DNA of 64,000 bases from JBDTSW01 sp963797835. GTDB taxonomy: Bacteria; Actinomycetota; Thermoleophilia; Solirubrobacterales; 70-9. The notes under the pieces are model-generated. The model saw only the letters and a list, made by a program, of their open reading frames with translations, was not told where the DNA came from and ran no database searches. Position 1 is the stretch's first letter, and every line of letters starts with the position of its first letter. Location of the stretch: the NCBI GenBank assembly GCA_963797835.1, contig CAWCRN010000024.1, forward strand, positions 517,534 through 581,533, in the 5' to 3' direction. The translations under genes were made by a program, and so were the position numbers. Positions 51,103 through 61,192 of the stretch are shown here, in pieces.

Positions 51103-51751
51103 ATGCGGGTGAAGTTCTGCGGCATCACAAGGCTCGAGGACGCGCGGGAGGCCGCGCGCCTCGGCGCGTGGGCGATCGGGCTGATCCACCACGATGCGAG
51201 CCCGCGCCGGGTCGACCGGCCGTCGCCGCCGAGATCGGCGCCGAGCTGCGCCGGCGGTTGGAGGTCGTTGGGGTCTTCGTGAACCCGACGCTCGAAGAGG
51301 TCGTGAGGGCGGCCGAGGATGAGTCGCTGACCATGCTGCAGCTCCACGGCGAGGAGGGGCCCGCGTTCTGCCAGGAGGCGGCGCGGCGCACCGGCTGCCG
51401 GGTGATCAAGGCGTTCCGGGTGCGCAGCTCGGCTGACGTGCACGGGGCTGAGGCGTTCCGCACCGACCTCCACCTCTTCGACGCGCACCGGCCCGGGACG
51501 CCGCGGCGGCACGGGTGAGAGCTTCGACTGGGAGCTCCTGGCCGGGCGCAGCTCCTCGGTTCCGTTTCTGCTCTCGGGCGGCCTGCGATCCCGGCAACGT
51601 GGCGGACGCGGTCGGCGTCGCCCACCCGTACGCCGTCGACGTGGCCAGCGGCGTCGAGTCCGAGCCGGGCGTCAAGGACCACGACCTGATGGCGTCCTTC
51701 TTCGCCCGTGCGCAGCCAACGGCGCCGGTTGCCGAGGGGAGCGAGGCATGA
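51103..51751 (+). CDS. trpF: Phosphoribosylanthranilate isomerase (three frameshifts)
   Basis: Amadori rearrangement in tryptophan synthesis. About 215 residues. RVKFCGITRLEDAREAARLG with catalytic Cys, LIHHDASPRRVD; frameshift near 51222, then VGVFVNPTLEEVVRAAEDES and LQLHGEEG. Frameshifts near 51510 and 51590 lead through SFDWELLAGR and LLSGGL to PGNVADAVGVAHPYAVDVAS and SGVESEPGVKDHD (phosphate/Asp region). End at TGA 51749-51751, overlapping the trpB ATG. Confidence 0.9.
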
Positions 51752-52931
51752 GCGTCGCACCCGTGGAGGAGCGCTTCGGCCCCTACGGCGGGCGCTTCGT
51801 CCCGGAGGTGCTGATGGCGGCGCTCGACGAGCTGAGCGCGGCGTGGGTCGAGGCCCGCGACGACCAGGGGTTCCGCGACCAGTCTCGATGGCCTGCTGCG
51901 CGACTTCGTCGGGCGCCCGACGCCGCTGTACGCGGCCGAGCGGCTCTCCGAGCGGGTCGGGCCGGCGCGTCTACCTGAAGCGCGAGGACCTCGCCCACAC
52001 CGGCGCCCACAAGATCAACAACGCGGTCGGGCAGGCGCTCCTGGCCCAGCGGATGGGCAAGCGCCGCGTGATCGCGGAGACCGGCGCCGGGCAGCACGGG
52101 GTGGCCACCGCCACGGCCTGCGCGCTCCTCGGCCTCGACTGCGTCGTCTACATGGGCACCGAGGACATGCGCCGGCAGGCGCCGAACGTCGAGCGGATGC
52201 TGCTGCTGGGCGCCGAGGTCGCGCCGGTCGAGGCCGGTGCCCGGACGCTCAAGGAGGCGGTCAGCGCCGCGATCCGCGACTGGGTCACCAACGTGGCCGA
52301 TACCCACTACATCATCGGCTCTGCGGTCGGCCCGGCGCCGTACCCGGCGCTGGTCCGCGACCTCCAGCGCGTGATCGGCGACGAGGCGCGCGAGCAGGCG
52401 CTCGCCGTCGAGGGTCGGCTGCCGGAGCGGGTCATCGCGTGCGTCGGCGGCGGCTCGAACGCCATCGGCGCCTTCTACGCGTTCCTCGACGACCCGGTCG
52501 AGCTGATCGGCGTCGAGGCCGGGGGAGAGGGCCTCGACGGCACGCGGCACGGCGCCTCGCTGGCGGCGGGCCGCACGGGGGTGCTTCACGGCGCGCTCTC
52601 ATCGATCCTCGCCGACTCCGATGGGCAGATCCTCGAGGCGCACTCGGTCTCGGCCGGGCTCGACTATCCGGGGGTCGGTCCCGAGCACGCCCACCTGCGC
52701 GACCTCGGCCGTGCCCGCTACGAGGCGGTCACCGACGTCGACGCCCTGCGCGCGTTCCGCGAGCTCGCCCGACTGGAGGGGATCGTGCCGGCGCTGGAGC
52801 CCGCTCACGCCATCGCGTGGCTTCTCGCGGACGGCTACGAGGGCGACGGCTTCGACGTCTTGTGCCTGTCCGGCCGCGGTGACAAGGACATGGCCGAGGT
52901 GACGGCGCTCCTGGACCACCTCGATGACTGA
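51748..52931 (+). CDS. trpB: Tryptophan synthase beta chain (two frameshifts)
   Basis: PLP enzyme joining indole and serine. About 394 residues. FGPYGGRFVPEVLMAALDEL at the N-terminus; frameshifts near 51886 and 51962; then VYLKREDLAHTGAHKINNAV (PLP Lys), AETGAGQHGVATATACALLG, VGGGSNAIGAFYAF (phosphate cradle), HSVSAGLDYPGVGPEHAHL and LCLSGRGDKDM. Classical TrpB1 type, paired with trpA. Confidence 0.94.
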
Positions 52932-53761
52932 GACGCGAACTGCGGGCGGCGCGGCGCGGATCGGCTCGGCCTTCGAGGCGGCCCGCGATCGAGGGCAGGG
53001 CGGCCCTGATGCCGTACCTCATGGGCGGATTCCCGGATCACGAGACGTCCGCCACCGTCCTCGCGGCCTACGCCGAGGGCGGCGCCGACGTGATCGAGCT
53101 TGGCGTCCCGTTCTCCGACCCGCTCGCCGACGGTCCCGTGATCCACTCGGCCGCGACGAGCGCCCTGCGGGCCGGGGCCACCCTGGAATCCGGCCTCGAG
53201 CTGGCGTCCGGCGCCTCGGATGAGGTGCCGGTGGTGCTGATGGTCTACGCGAACATGGTCCTCTCCCGCGGGGTCGGCGAGTTCGCGGCCGATCTGGACG
53301 GCCACGGCGTCGCGGGCGCAATCGTGCCCGACCTGCCGCCCGAGGAGGCCGACGAGGTGCGGGCCGCACTGGCGGCGCGCGGTCTCGCGCTGATCCCGCT
53401 GGTGGCGCCCACGACACCGCCCGAGCGCCGCCGGGTCATCTGCGAGTCCGCCGGCGGCTTCGTCTACCTGGTCTCCGACACCCGGACCACGGGCGAGCGC
53501 GACGCGCTCCCAGAGGACCTCGCGAGCCTGGTCACCGCGACCAAGGCCCAGTCGCCGGTCCCCGTCGCGGTGGGCTTCGGGATCGGGACCCCCGAGCAGG
53601 CTGCGGAGGTGGGCGCGGTGGCCGACGGTGTCATCATCGGCAGCCGCCTCGTCCGCGCCGTGGCCGAGGCGGGCGACGCCGATTCCGCGGCGGGCGCCGC
53701 GCGCGATTTCGTTGCCGCCACGCGGGCCGCGCTCGCCGCTCGGCCCCGATCCACCAGATAG
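52924..53761 (+). CDS. trpA: Tryptophan synthase alpha chain (one frameshift)
   Basis: Splits indole-3-glycerol phosphate and channels indole to TrpB. About 279 residues. Frameshift near 52990 before LMPYLMGGFPDHETSATVLA. Catalytic Glu in DVIELGVPFSDPLADGPVIH (about 57-76), catalytic Asp in IVPDLPPEEADEV, then GFVYLVSDTRTTGERDALPE and VAVGFGIGTPEQAAEVG. Last trp gene. Confidence 0.94.
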
Positions 53762-53764
53762 GCT
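53759..53764 (+). promoter_or_regulatory. Predicted -10 element (leaderless) of the 55-residue membrane protein
   Basis: TAGGCT overlaps the trpA stop and lies seven bases before ATG 53772. Confidence 0.4.
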
Positions 53765-53771
53765 CCCGGTC

Positions 53772-53939
53772 ATGCGCTTGCTGATCTTCGCGATCGTCGG
53801 GGCGGTCGCCTTCATGATCGCCTACGCCTTCGGGCTGGGCGGCACCGTCAGCTCGCTGATCTTCCTCGCCGTGCTCTTCATCGGCGTGCTCGACCACTGG
53901 GCCCAGCCGATGTTCGCCCGCCTGCGCCCGGACACCTAG
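53772..53939 (+). CDS. Small membrane protein, 55 residues
   Basis: Two transmembrane helices (LLIFAIVGAVAFMIAYAFGL and TVSSLIFLAVLFIGVLDHWA) and a short basic end (FARLRPDT). No family recognised; typical of small uncharacterised actinobacterial membrane proteins. Its own leaderless-type promoter supports it as a real gene. Confidence 0.65.
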   Translation: MRLLIFAIVGAVAFMIAYAFGLGGTVSSLIFLAVLFIGVLDHWAQPMFARLRPDT

Positions 53940-53967
53940 CCGAACTGCCCCGGCCGAACGCTCCGGC

Positions 53968-54672
53968 ATGGAAGCGCTACAGCAGGATCTCCCGGCCTCG
54001 TTCGTCCCCACCCGGGACGCCCTGCATCGCGTCGCCGAGCGGGTGGTGGCACCCGCGCGAAAGCCCCACAACGAGATCGCCCTGCGCCAAACGCCCGGCG
54101 GGTTCGGGACGCCGCCGTTCGAGTTCGGGGGCGAGACGATCCAGGTCCGAGTGGACGGAGCCGGGCTGGTGGTGGAGCGCGACGGGGTGGCGGAGGGGAT
54201 CGAGTTGACGAGCCTCGCCGACGCGGGCGCCCGGCTCGGGCCGGCGCTCCTACCGGACGGCATCCCGGAGGACGCCACGCCCCTCGACATCGACCCCGAG
54301 GCCGCGGAGCGGCTCGCCGCGTTCTACGCCTTCTCCGACCGGGCGCTGCGCGAGCTCAGGGAGGGCCTCCCCGCGGAGGCGGAGGCGTCCGAGATCAACC
54401 TCTGGCCCGAGCACTTCGACGTCGCCTTCGAGGCGGGCTCAGAACCGGCAGGGCAGCGCGCCAACTACGGCGCGTCACCCGGCGACGGGGAGCACCCCGA
54501 CCCGTACCTCTACGTGGGACCGTGGACGGCCGAGGTCGAGGGGACGCTCTGGAACGCGACCGCGTTCAACGGCGCCGAGCTCTCGTACGCGGACCTCGCG
54601 GCGCCGGGGGACCAGCACGCCAGGGCCGTCCGCTTCTTCCGGGCGCGCCGGGACGCGCTCTCAGGCGCCTGA
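53968..54672 (+). CDS. Conserved-looking hypothetical protein, 234 residues
   Basis: Soluble protein with no signal peptide. ARKPHNEIALRQTPGGFGTP (about 31-50) and FEFGGETIQVRVDGAGLVVE, an acidic helical middle, then EINLWPEHFDVAFEAGSE (about 142), NYGASPGDGEHPDPYLYVGP (about 164) and HARAVRFFRARRDAL at the end. The WPEHFD and GDGxHPDPYLYVGPW blocks look conserved and are Asp/His-rich, which could suit metal binding. I know no function. Its 3' end overlaps the ligase gene by 12 bases, tail to tail. Confidence 0.7.
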   Translation: MEALQQDLPASFVPTRDALHRVAERVVAPARKPHNEIALRQTPGGFGTPPFEFGGETIQVRVDGAGLVVERDGVAEGIELTSLADAGARLGPALLPDGIPEDATPLDIDPEAAERLAAFYAFSDRALRELREGLPAEAEASEINLWPEHFDVAFEAGSEPAGQRANYGASPGDGEHPDPYLYVGPWTAEVEGTLWNATAFNGAELSYADLAAPGDQHARAVRFFRARRDALSGA

Positions 54673-56208
54673 GAGCTCGCGCTCAGCCAGGACCCGGCGC
54701 AGGATCTTGCCCGAGGGGGACTTCGGGATCTCCTCCACACGCTCGACCAGGCGCACCCGTTTCTGCGGAGAGACCTGGCCGGCGACGAAGTCCATGATCT
54801 CCTCGTCACTCACCTCGTCGCCCGCGACGACGAATGCCTTCGGCAGCTCGCCCGCCTCCTCGTCGGGGACGCCGATCACGGCGGCGTCGGCGATCGCCGG
54901 ATGGGCCAGGAGCAGGGCCTCGAGCTCGGCGGGCGGCACCTGGAACCCCTTGTACTTGATCAGCTCCTTGAGGCGGTCGACGATCTCGAAGTAACCGTCC
55001 GCGTCCACCTCGGCGACGTCGCCGGTGTGGAGCCACCCGTCGGCGTCGATGGTCTCCGCCGTCGCCTCGGCGTTGTTCAGGTAGCCCTTCATCACCTGGG
55101 GCCCTCGGATCCAGAGCTCGCCGCGATCGGCGTCCTCGCCCGTCTCGGGGTCGACCACGCGCGCCTCGGTGTCGGGGAGCGGGACGCCGATCTTCCCTCC
55201 GCGCCCAGCGCCTTCGGCGGGCGGCACGAGGTGCGTGACGGGGCTCGTCTCGGTCATCCCGTAGCCCTGCATCACCGGGCAGCCGACGCGCTCGACGACC
55301 TGGTCGGCCAGCTCCGAGCCCAGCGGCGCAGCACCGGACATGATCAGCTCGAGCGAGGAGAGGTCGGCGGCATCGACGGCGGGATGCTTCGCCAGCGCGA
55401 GGGCGATGGGCGGCACGACGTAGGCGCGGGTCACGCTCCGCGCGGAGATCAGGCCCAGGAACTGGTCGAGGTCGAAGCGCGGCATGGTCACGATCTGGGC
55501 CCCTGCCCGCAGACCCAAGTTCATGATCACCGTCTGCCCATAGATGTGGAAGAAGGGGAGGACGGCGATGAGCACGTCGTTCGAGGCCGTCGCGAGCGCG
55601 GCCTGGGTTTGCTCGACGTTCGCGACGAGGTTGCGGTGGGTCAGCATGACTCCCTTGGGCAGCCCGGTCGTGCCGCTGGAGTACGGCAACACGGCGACGT
55701 CCTCGGCCGGTTCGATCTTCGGCGAGGGCGCGTCGGAGGGGTCGCCGATCAGGTCGGCGAACGGCGTTGCCCCCTCGGCCTCGCCGACCACGAACACCTC
55801 CTCGACTCCGGCCTCGGCGGCGGCCTCGCGGGCCACGTCGAGGAACGGAGGGACGGTGATCAGGATCCGCGCGCCGGAGTCGCTCAGCTGGTAGGTCAGC
55901 TCGCGCGCGGTGTAGAGCGGGTTCGCGGTGGTGTTCGTCGCCCCGGCGGCACACACGCCGTGGAACGCGATCGCGTACTCGGGCAGGTTCGGCATGTAGA
56001 GCCCGACGACGTCGCCCCCGCCGATCCCGCGCGCCGCGATGCCCGCGGCCAGGCCGCTTACGGCGCCCCGGAACTCCGCACCGGTGATCTCGCGGCCGGA
56101 CGGGCCGTCGACCAGCACCACCTTGTTGTCGTCCACGCCCGCGAGGACGTGCGAGGCGATGTCCTCGTCGGGGATCTCGACGCTGGGCATCGGGCTTTGA
56201 TGGCTCAA
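54661..56208 (-). CDS. AMP-dependent acyl/aryl-CoA ligase (4-coumarate-CoA ligase-like)
   Basis: Activates a carboxylic acid as adenylate, then thioester with CoA. 515 residues. P-loop-like VLPYSSGTTGLPKGVMLTHR (about 168-187), A5 motif QGYGMTETSPVTHLV, A7 ELWIRGPQVMKGYLNN, A8 DGYFEIVDRLKELIKYKGFQ, and catalytic Lys in KSPSGKILRR near the C-terminus. The sequence is closest to the plant-type 4CL/firefly-luciferase group; the acid is not predictable. AAGGAGGAG ribosome site before the ATG, unlike its leaderless neighbours. Confidence 0.9.
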   Translation of the reverse strand: MSHQSPMPSVEIPDEDIASHVLAGVDDNKVVLVDGPSGREITGAEFRGAVSGLAAGIAARGIGGGDVVGLYMPNLPEYAIAFHGVCAAGATNTTANPLYTARELTYQLSDSGARILITVPPFLDVAREAAAEAGVEEVFVVGEAEGATPFADLIGDPSDAPSPKIEPAEDVAVLPYSSGTTGLPKGVMLTHRNLVANVEQTQAALATASNDVLIAVLPFFHIYGQTVIMNLGLRAGAQIVTMPRFDLDQFLGLISARSVTRAYVVPPIALALAKHPAVDAADLSSLELIMSGAAPLGSELADQVVERVGCPVMQGYGMTETSPVTHLVPPAEGAGRGGKIGVPLPDTEARVVDPETGEDADRGELWIRGPQVMKGYLNNAEATAETIDADGWLHTGDVAEVDADGYFEIVDRLKELIKYKGFQVPPAELEALLLAHPAIADAAVIGVPDEEAGELPKAFVVAGDEVSDEEIMDFVAGQVSPQKRVRLVERVEEIPKSPSGKILRRVLAERELSGA

Positions 56209-56255
56209 CTCTCCTCCTTGGCAGCGGCTGGACGGCGAGCCTAAACCTCACGGCG

Positions 56256-56261
56256 TATCTT
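56256..56261 (+). promoter_or_regulatory. Predicted -10 element (leaderless) of pfk
   Basis: TATCTT seven bases before GTG 56269, which supports that start over TTG 56260. Confidence 0.45.
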
Positions 56262-56268
56262 GCGCGGC

Positions 56269-57290
<1,022 letters not shown>

Positions 57291-57294
<4 letters not shown>

Positions 57295-57989
57295 GGCCCC
57301 TCGTTGCGGCGCTCCTGGCCGCGTTGGTCGGGGCGGCGATCGGCTGCGGAGCGGACGAGGCGACCGGCGACCCGTCGCTCACCGTCTACGTGAGCACGCC
57401 GCTCAGCGGACGCGACGCCCGCGATGGCCTCGCGGTCGCCGAGGGTACGCGTGCGGCCCTCGCCGCCGCCGGCGAGGAGGCGGGCGGGGTGCGGGTCGAG
57501 GTGGCCGTGATCGATTCCGGGCCCGGGGCCAGCGCCACCGAGCCGACCCCGGGTGGCGCGGACCCCGTCCGCGCCGCCGCCAACGCGCGGAAGGCGACCG
57601 AGGACTCGACCGCCATCGCCTACATCGGCGAGCTGGACTCCGAGACCACGCGGACCTCGCTGCCGATCACGAACGACGCGCGCCTGCTGCAGATCTCCCC
57701 GCTGGCCGGCGATCCTGAGCTGGTCGCCGAGTTCGAGGGCTCCGACGAGCTGCCGGTGGAGCTCCAGCCGTCGGGTGCACGCACCTTCGGGACCCTGGCA
57801 GCCCTCGACGGCAGCGCCGAGGCGCTGGGCGCCGAGGCGATGGACCTCGTGCTCGACTCGATCGAGCGGGCCGACGACCCGCTCGACCGCGCCTCCGTGG
57901 TCGAGGCCTTCCTGGCCACCGGCGAGCGCAATTCCCCGCTCGGCCCCTACTCGATCGACGAGCTGGGGCAGGCCGAGCCCACCGGCTAG
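57291..57989 (+). CDS. Truncated branched-chain amino-acid-type substrate-binding lipoprotein
   Basis: 232 residues from GTG 57291. Lipoprotein signal with lipobox AAIGC (about 17-21). First lobe of a Peripla_BP_6 fold (LTVYVSTPLSGRDARDGLAV, then AIAYIGELDSETTRTSLPIT), then directly the C-terminal end of the same family (AEAMDLVLDSIERADDPLDR, FLATGERNSPLGPYSIDELG). Full-length proteins have about 380 residues, so most of the second lobe is missing without a frame break. Ligand binding is doubtful; it may be a reduced sensor or a relic. Coupled to pfk. Confidence 0.7.
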
Positions 57990-58897
57990 CGGCGAAGCAG
58001 GTCGTGCAGCGCCGGCTCGAGCTCCGTCCAGCGGAACTCGTAGCCCAGGTCGAGCGCGCGGCGCGGGACGACGCGGAGGGACGAGAGGATCGCGTCGGTC
58101 AGCTCCTGCCCCCTGATCGCTGCCACGGCGAACCTGGGGGCGGGGAGCAGCGACGGGCGGTTCAGGACGCGTGCGAGCGTCTTGGAGAAATCCCGGTTGG
58201 TCACCGGGTTCGGGGCGCTCGCGTTCAGCGTGCCGCTGACGCCGGCGTTGTCGAGCGCCCAGAGGATCAGGCCCACCTCGTCGTCGCGGTGGATCCAGGG
58301 CATGTACTGGGTGCCGCTCGAAAGCGGGCCGCCCGCCCCCAGCTTGAAGATGGGAAGCAGCTGCTTGAGGAGGCCGCCCGCCGGGTCCAGGTAGAGCCCG
58401 GTCCGGATCACCGCCACGCGCACCCCTGTGCTCTCGGCGGCTCGCGCCGCCTCCTCCCACTCGACCACGAGCTGTGAGAGCCACTCGGCGCCGGGGGCGG
58501 TGGACTCGTCGATGATCGCCTCGCCATGGTCGGCGTAGTAGCCGACGGCGGCCTGGCTGATCAGGGTCTTCGGGCCGTTGCCGGCTGCCGTCATGCCGTC
58601 GACGAGGTTCTTGGTGGCCCGCACGCGACTGTCGCGGATCCGCTCCTTGGCGGCGTCGGTGAGGCGCTGGTTGATCTCCTCGCCGATCAGGTTGACGACC
58701 GCGTCGACCCCTTCGAAGGCCTCGGCCGGAGGGCGCTCGGCCGCCGGATCCCAGGCGTGCCAGGTGACGGTGGGGTTGGTGCCGCGCGCCCGCGCGGGGT
58801 CGCGGCTGAGCCCGACCACCTCGTCGCCTCGGGCGAGGAGGGCGTCGGCCACGGCGGAGCCGATCATCCCGCTGGCGCCGGTGATGAGGACCCTCAT
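57986..58897 (-). CDS. TIGR01777-family NAD(P)-dependent epimerase/oxidoreductase
   Basis: Extended short-chain dehydrogenase fold, 303 residues from ATG 58897. Nucleotide site MRVLITGASGMIGSAVADAL, DAVVNLIGEEINQRLTDAAK (about 76-95), QAAVGYYADHGEAIIDESTA and the family C-terminal DUF1731 region (SSLRVVPRRALDLGYEFRWT). E. coli YfcH and plant SulA homologues belong here; substrate unknown. Convergent with the lipoprotein gene and 4 bases downstream of the malic enzyme stop. Confidence 0.9.
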   Translation of the reverse strand: MRVLITGASGMIGSAVADALLARGDEVVGLSRDPARARGTNPTVTWHAWDPAAERPPAEAFEGVDAVVNLIGEEINQRLTDAAKERIRDSRVRATKNLVDGMTAAGNGPKTLISQAAVGYYADHGEAIIDESTAPGAEWLSQLVVEWEEAARAAESTGVRVAVIRTGLYLDPAGGLLKQLLPIFKLGAGGPLSSGTQYMPWIHRDDEVGLILWALDNAGVSGTLNASAPNPVTNRDFSKTLARVLNRPSLLPAPRFAVAAIRGQELTDAILSSLRVVPRRALDLGYEFRWTELEPALHDLLRR

Positions 58898-58901
58898 GGA
58901 G

Positions 58902-60362
58902 CTACTCGATCGCGGCGAATGTGCCCGTCTCCTCCGAGACCCGTGCGAGGCCGGCCCGACGCGACTCCTCGACCACGGCACGAGCGACCGCCGGGGCGAC
59001 GTCGCGGTCGAATACCGAGGGGATGATGTAGTCCTCGGAGAGGTCGTCGTCGGCGACCACCTCGGCGATGCCCTGGGCGGCCGCGAGCTTCATCTCCTCG
59101 GTGATCTGGGGGGCGCCCGCGTCCAGCGCCCCGCGGAAGATCCCGGGAAAGCACAGGACGTTGTTGATCTGGTTCGGGTAGTCGGAGCGGCCGGTCGCCA
59201 TGATCCGAACATAGGGCTCGGCCTCCTCGGGCATCACCTCGGGCGTCGGGTTGGCCATCGCGAACACGATCGCGTCATCCGCCATGCGCCCCAGGTCGGA
59301 GGCATCGATCAGACCGGGGCCGGACAGGCCGATGAACACATCGCAGCCGTCGATGACCTCCGACGGTGCCCCGGATCGGTCCTCCGGGTTCGAGTTGTCG
59401 GTGTACCAGCGCTTGATCTCGCTCATCTCGCCCGCGACGTAATCCTCGCGGCTCCTGCACAGCGCTCCCTTGCGGTCGCACCCGATCACGTTCGTCACGC
59501 CAGACGCCAGCATCATCTTCGTCACCGCGACGCCGGCGGCGCCGAGGCCCAGCACCAGGACCCGCAGCGAGGAGATCGGCTTGCCGACGATCTTCAGCGC
59601 GTTGAACAGGGCGGCCATCGTGACGACCGCGGTGCCGTGCTGGTCGTCGTGGAAGACGGGGATGTCCAGCTCGCGCTTGAGCGTCTCCTCGATCTGGAAG
59701 CAGCGGGGAGCGGAGATGTCCTCGAGGTTGATGCCGCCGAACGTGGGGGCCATCAGCCGGACCGCCTCGATGATCCTCTCGGGGTCGTTGGTGTCGAGGC
59801 AGATGGGCCAGGCATCCACCCCGGCGAACTCCTTGAACAGCATCGCCTTGCCCTCCATCACCGGCATCGCTGCCTCCGGGCCGATATCGCCGAGGCCCAG
59901 GACCGCCGACCCGTCGGAGACGACCGCGACGGTGTTCTTCTTGATCGTCAGGTCGAAGGCCTTGGAGCGGTCGTTCGCGATCTCGGTGCACACCCTTGCG
60001 ACGCCCGGGGTGTACGCCATCGAGAGGTCGTCACGGGTCTTCAGCGGGTACTTGTTGGTCTGCTCGATCTTGCCGCCGCGATGCATCGCGATCGTCCGAT
60101 CGACGTAGTCGAGGACCCGCGCGCCCCGGGTCGAGCCGATCGCCCGGAGGATCTGCTCCCAGTGCTGCTGGTCGCGGGCGTCGACCGTGAACTCGCGGAC
60201 GCGCTTGCCCTCGGCGCCCGCCCCGGGCACGAGGTCCACGCCCTGCAGCGCTCCACCGGCCTCGGCGATCTGCGCGGTGAGCTTGCCCAGGGGCTCCTGG
60301 CGCGCGTCGAGCTCGACGCGGACGGTCACGGAGAACTGCGCGCTGACGGATGCTGCGGCCAA
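58902..60362 (-). CDS. NAD(P)-dependent malic enzyme with N-terminal ACT domain
   Basis: Oxidative decarboxylation of malate to pyruvate. About 486 residues. An ACT-like regulatory domain (about 8-90: VRVELDARQEPLGKLTAQIA) precedes the malic domain (MAYTPGVARVCTEIANDRSK, SDGSAVLGLGDIGPEAAMPV, FGGINLEDISAPRCFQIEET) and the NAD domain (VLVLGLGAAGVAVTKMMLAS). The ACT domain suggests amino-acid feedback, as inference. No ATG is available: TTG 60362 is used, GTG 60329 would clip the ACT domain. Forms a unit with the epimerase gene. Confidence 0.92.
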   Translation of the reverse strand: MAAASVSAQFSVTVRVELDARQEPLGKLTAQIAEAGGALQGVDLVPGAGAEGKRVREFTVDARDQQHWEQILRAIGSTRGARVLDYVDRTIAMHRGGKIEQTNKYPLKTRDDLSMAYTPGVARVCTEIANDRSKAFDLTIKKNTVAVVSDGSAVLGLGDIGPEAAMPVMEGKAMLFKEFAGVDAWPICLDTNDPERIIEAVRLMAPTFGGINLEDISAPRCFQIEETLKRELDIPVFHDDQHGTAVVTMAALFNALKIVGKPISSLRVLVLGLGAAGVAVTKMMLASGVTNVIGCDRKGALCRSREDYVAGEMSEIKRWYTDNSNPEDRSGAPSEVIDGCDVFIGLSGPGLIDASDLGRMADDAIVFAMANPTPEVMPEEAEPYVRIMATGRSDYPNQINNVLCFPGIFRGALDAGAPQITEEMKLAAAQGIAEVVADDDLSEDYIIPSVFDRDVAPAVARAVVEESRRAGLARVSEETGTFAAIE

Positions 60363-60603
60363 GGCCGAGGCATCATAGGAGCCGGGACCGCCGGGTCGGC
60401 GGCACCGGCCGCCGCTCGCGACGGCCCAGCGCGGCCCGGCCGCCGCGTCCGCGACGGCCAGGCGGCACACCCTGCACACGCCCCGTCGCGGGCACCGAGG
60501 GAGAAACCCCGGGGGCGAAGTCGCCGCCGTGGCGCCTCAGTCCCAATATGTGGGACCCACGCGACACGGGGGAGGTCGATCGGATCGAGTCGCCACCGGG
60601 CGT
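60363..60603. other. Gap without recognisable gene
   Basis: 241 bases between the malic enzyme start and the DUF559 remnant. Only antisense and shadow frames are present. Its right end may contain the eroded N-terminal HTH region of the remnant. Confidence 0.5.
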
Positions 60604-61188
60604 CGCTGTGGCGCCGCGCCGAGGGCGCCGGCTCGCGGCCGTCCTCGCCTGCGGGCCGGGGCCGTCCTCAGCCACACCCATGCCGCCGCCCTCTGGGACC
60701 TGCGCTACCGACCTCGGGGCCGATCCACGTCACCGTCCCGACGACCTCGGGCCGCCGCAAGCGCCCGGAGATCACCATCCACCGCTCGAGCACCCTCCTC
60801 ACCAGCCAAACCACGCTCCGCCGCTCCATCCCCGTAACCACGGCAGCCCGCACGCTCGCCGACATCCGCAAGCTCATCCCCGCCGACGGCTACGAGCGCG
60901 CCCGGAGCCGGGCCGTCGACCAGCACCTGGAGCCGCCACGGGCTGCCGGCGCCGCTGGGCCAGCAGCAGCTCGGGCCGTACACCGTGGACTTCCTCCGGC
61001 CCGAGGCCCGCCTCGTCGTCGAGGTGGACGATTTCGGGACGCATGGCCGCCGCGGGACCTTCGAATCGGACCGGGTGCGCGACGCCTGGCTGCAGGTCCG
61101 CGGCTACAGGGTTGTGCGGTTCACCTGGCGGCGCCTTCGTGACGATCCCACGGGCGTCGTCGCGACGCTGCGCGCCCTCCTAGGATGA
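60604..61188 (+). pseudogene. DUF559-domain (Vsr-like PD-(D/E)XK) protein, degraded
   Basis: Pieces in three frames resemble actinobacterial DUF559 proteins with an AbiEi-like N-terminus. They are LAAVLACG and AVLSHTHAAALWDLR, then ITIHRSSTLLTSQTTLRRSI and PVTTAARTLADIRKLIP, then after a gap the nuclease end: YTVDFLRPEARLVVEVDDFG (about 60992-61050) and GYRVVRFTWRRLRDDP. The HTH start and the central helical part are missing, so more than base-calling errors are needed; probably a decayed gene. The nuclease segment itself (61000-61188) is intact. Confidence 0.6.
61181..61186 (+). promoter_or_regulatory. Predicted -10 element of polA
   Basis: TAGGAT six bases before GTG 61193; the intervening GAGG might also act as a weak ribosome site. 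Confidence 0.4.
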
Positions 61189-61192
61189 GGAT

